NCBI GenBank assembly: GCA_902475415.1
Contig: CABRZK010000187.1
Span: forward strand, 1 to 5,030
Reading direction: 5' to 3'
Length of the DNA stretch: 5,030 bases
Origin: an uncultured Eubacterium sp.
Lineage (GTDB): Bacteria; Bacillota; Clostridia; Lachnospirales; Lachnospiraceae
Made by a program: the position numbers and the translations under genes. Below, piece after piece: positions 4,839 to 5,030 of this stretch. Each line of letters starts with the position of its first letter. The stretch's first letter is position 1. The notes under the pieces were generated by a model. That model worked only from the letters and a program-made list of their open reading frames with translations. It had not been told where the DNA came from and did not search any database.

Positions 4839-5030
4839 TTAATTACCCGGATAAGTAATCACGGATTCCACATCGTAGTCTTTCAGTTTCTCACGTCCGT
4901 TTAATCCTGCAAGTTCCATCAGGAATAATACTTTCACTACTTCTCCGCCAAGACTCTCGATCAGTTTGATGGCTGCCTCAATGGTTCCGCCTGTTGCGAT
5001 CAGATCGTCTACGACAACTACTTTCTGTCC
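4839..5030 (-). CDS. apt: Adenine phosphoribosyltransferase, C-terminal part
   Basis: This purine-salvage enzyme makes AMP from adenine and PRPP in the cytoplasm. The last 63 codons and a TAA stop (4839-4841) are visible; about two thirds of the roughly 172-residue protein lie beyond the right edge. The PRPP-binding signature VVVVDDLIATGGT is complete, followed by the typical APT continuation IEAAIKLIESLGGEVV, LFLMELAGLNGREKL and the short tail ending YPGN. The ELxxLxGRxKL pattern after the PRPP loop separates APT from xanthine or orotate phosphoribosyltransferases. It is transcribed in the same direction as the decarboxylase operon but is separated from it by a terminator and a new promoter, so a functional link is unlikely. 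Confidence 0.95.
   Translation of the reverse strand, partial: GQKVVVVDDLIATGGTIEAAIKLIESLGGEVVKVLFLMELAGLNGREKLKDYDVESVITYPGN

Noticed and set aside
1..5030. Mobile element, CRISPR, toxin-antitoxin or defence system
   Set aside because: No transposase, integrase, regularly spaced repeats or defence-type protein is encoded, and composition is even across the genes.

Overview
The window looks like chromosomal DNA of an anaerobic, low-to-mid GC Firmicute. The protein flavour (OadG ending in IKRR, PYC-B-like alpha subunit, AGGAGG-type ribosome sites, AT-rich spacers) fits a Clostridia/Lachnospiraceae gut bacterium; this is inference from style, not from a marker gene. Every gene I can support is on the minus strand, so the text below runs from high to low coordinates.

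Layout: (1) 4839-5030, the last 63 codons of adenine phosphoribosyltransferase (apt), running in from beyond the right edge. (2) 4452-4838, a gene-free, AT-rich spacer of 387 bp. It holds a long stem-loop terminator for the apt transcript (4650-4718) and a well-formed sigma-A-type promoter (4501-4529) overlain by palindromes, which should drive the next operon. (3) 997 down to 4451, a five-gene operon: a PccB/12S-type carboxyltransferase (3081-4451), a small OadG-family membrane subunit (2662-3066), a biotin carrier protein (2240-2599), the Na+-translocating decarboxylase beta subunit OadB/MmdB (1074-2225), and an OadA/pyruvate-carboxylase-B/5S-type carboxyltransferase (1-997) cut by the left edge.

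How they work together: the beta subunit, the OadG-type subunit and the biotin carrier form the core of a membrane-bound, biotin-dependent sodium pump. A carboxyltransferase moves CO2 from a carboxylated substrate to the biotin carrier, and beta decarboxylates carboxybiotin while exporting Na+. The unusual point is that the operon carries two different carboxyltransferase types, an acyl-CoA-type (12S-like) and an oxo-acid-type (5S-like). With the 1.3S-like biotin carrier they are the parts list of a propionibacterial transcarboxylase placed beside a sodium pump. The enzyme could be an oxaloacetate decarboxylase, a (methyl)malonyl-CoA decarboxylase, a membrane-associated transcarboxylase, or a switchable combination. 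The 12S-like protein is short and has lost several family motifs, so its substrate is the main open question.

No tRNA, rRNA, CRISPR array, insertion sequence or phage gene was seen. The arrangement is not obviously a new system: I recall similar five-gene clusters annotated in Lachnospiraceae genomes, but the biochemical role of having both carboxyltransferases is, to my knowledge, not settled.
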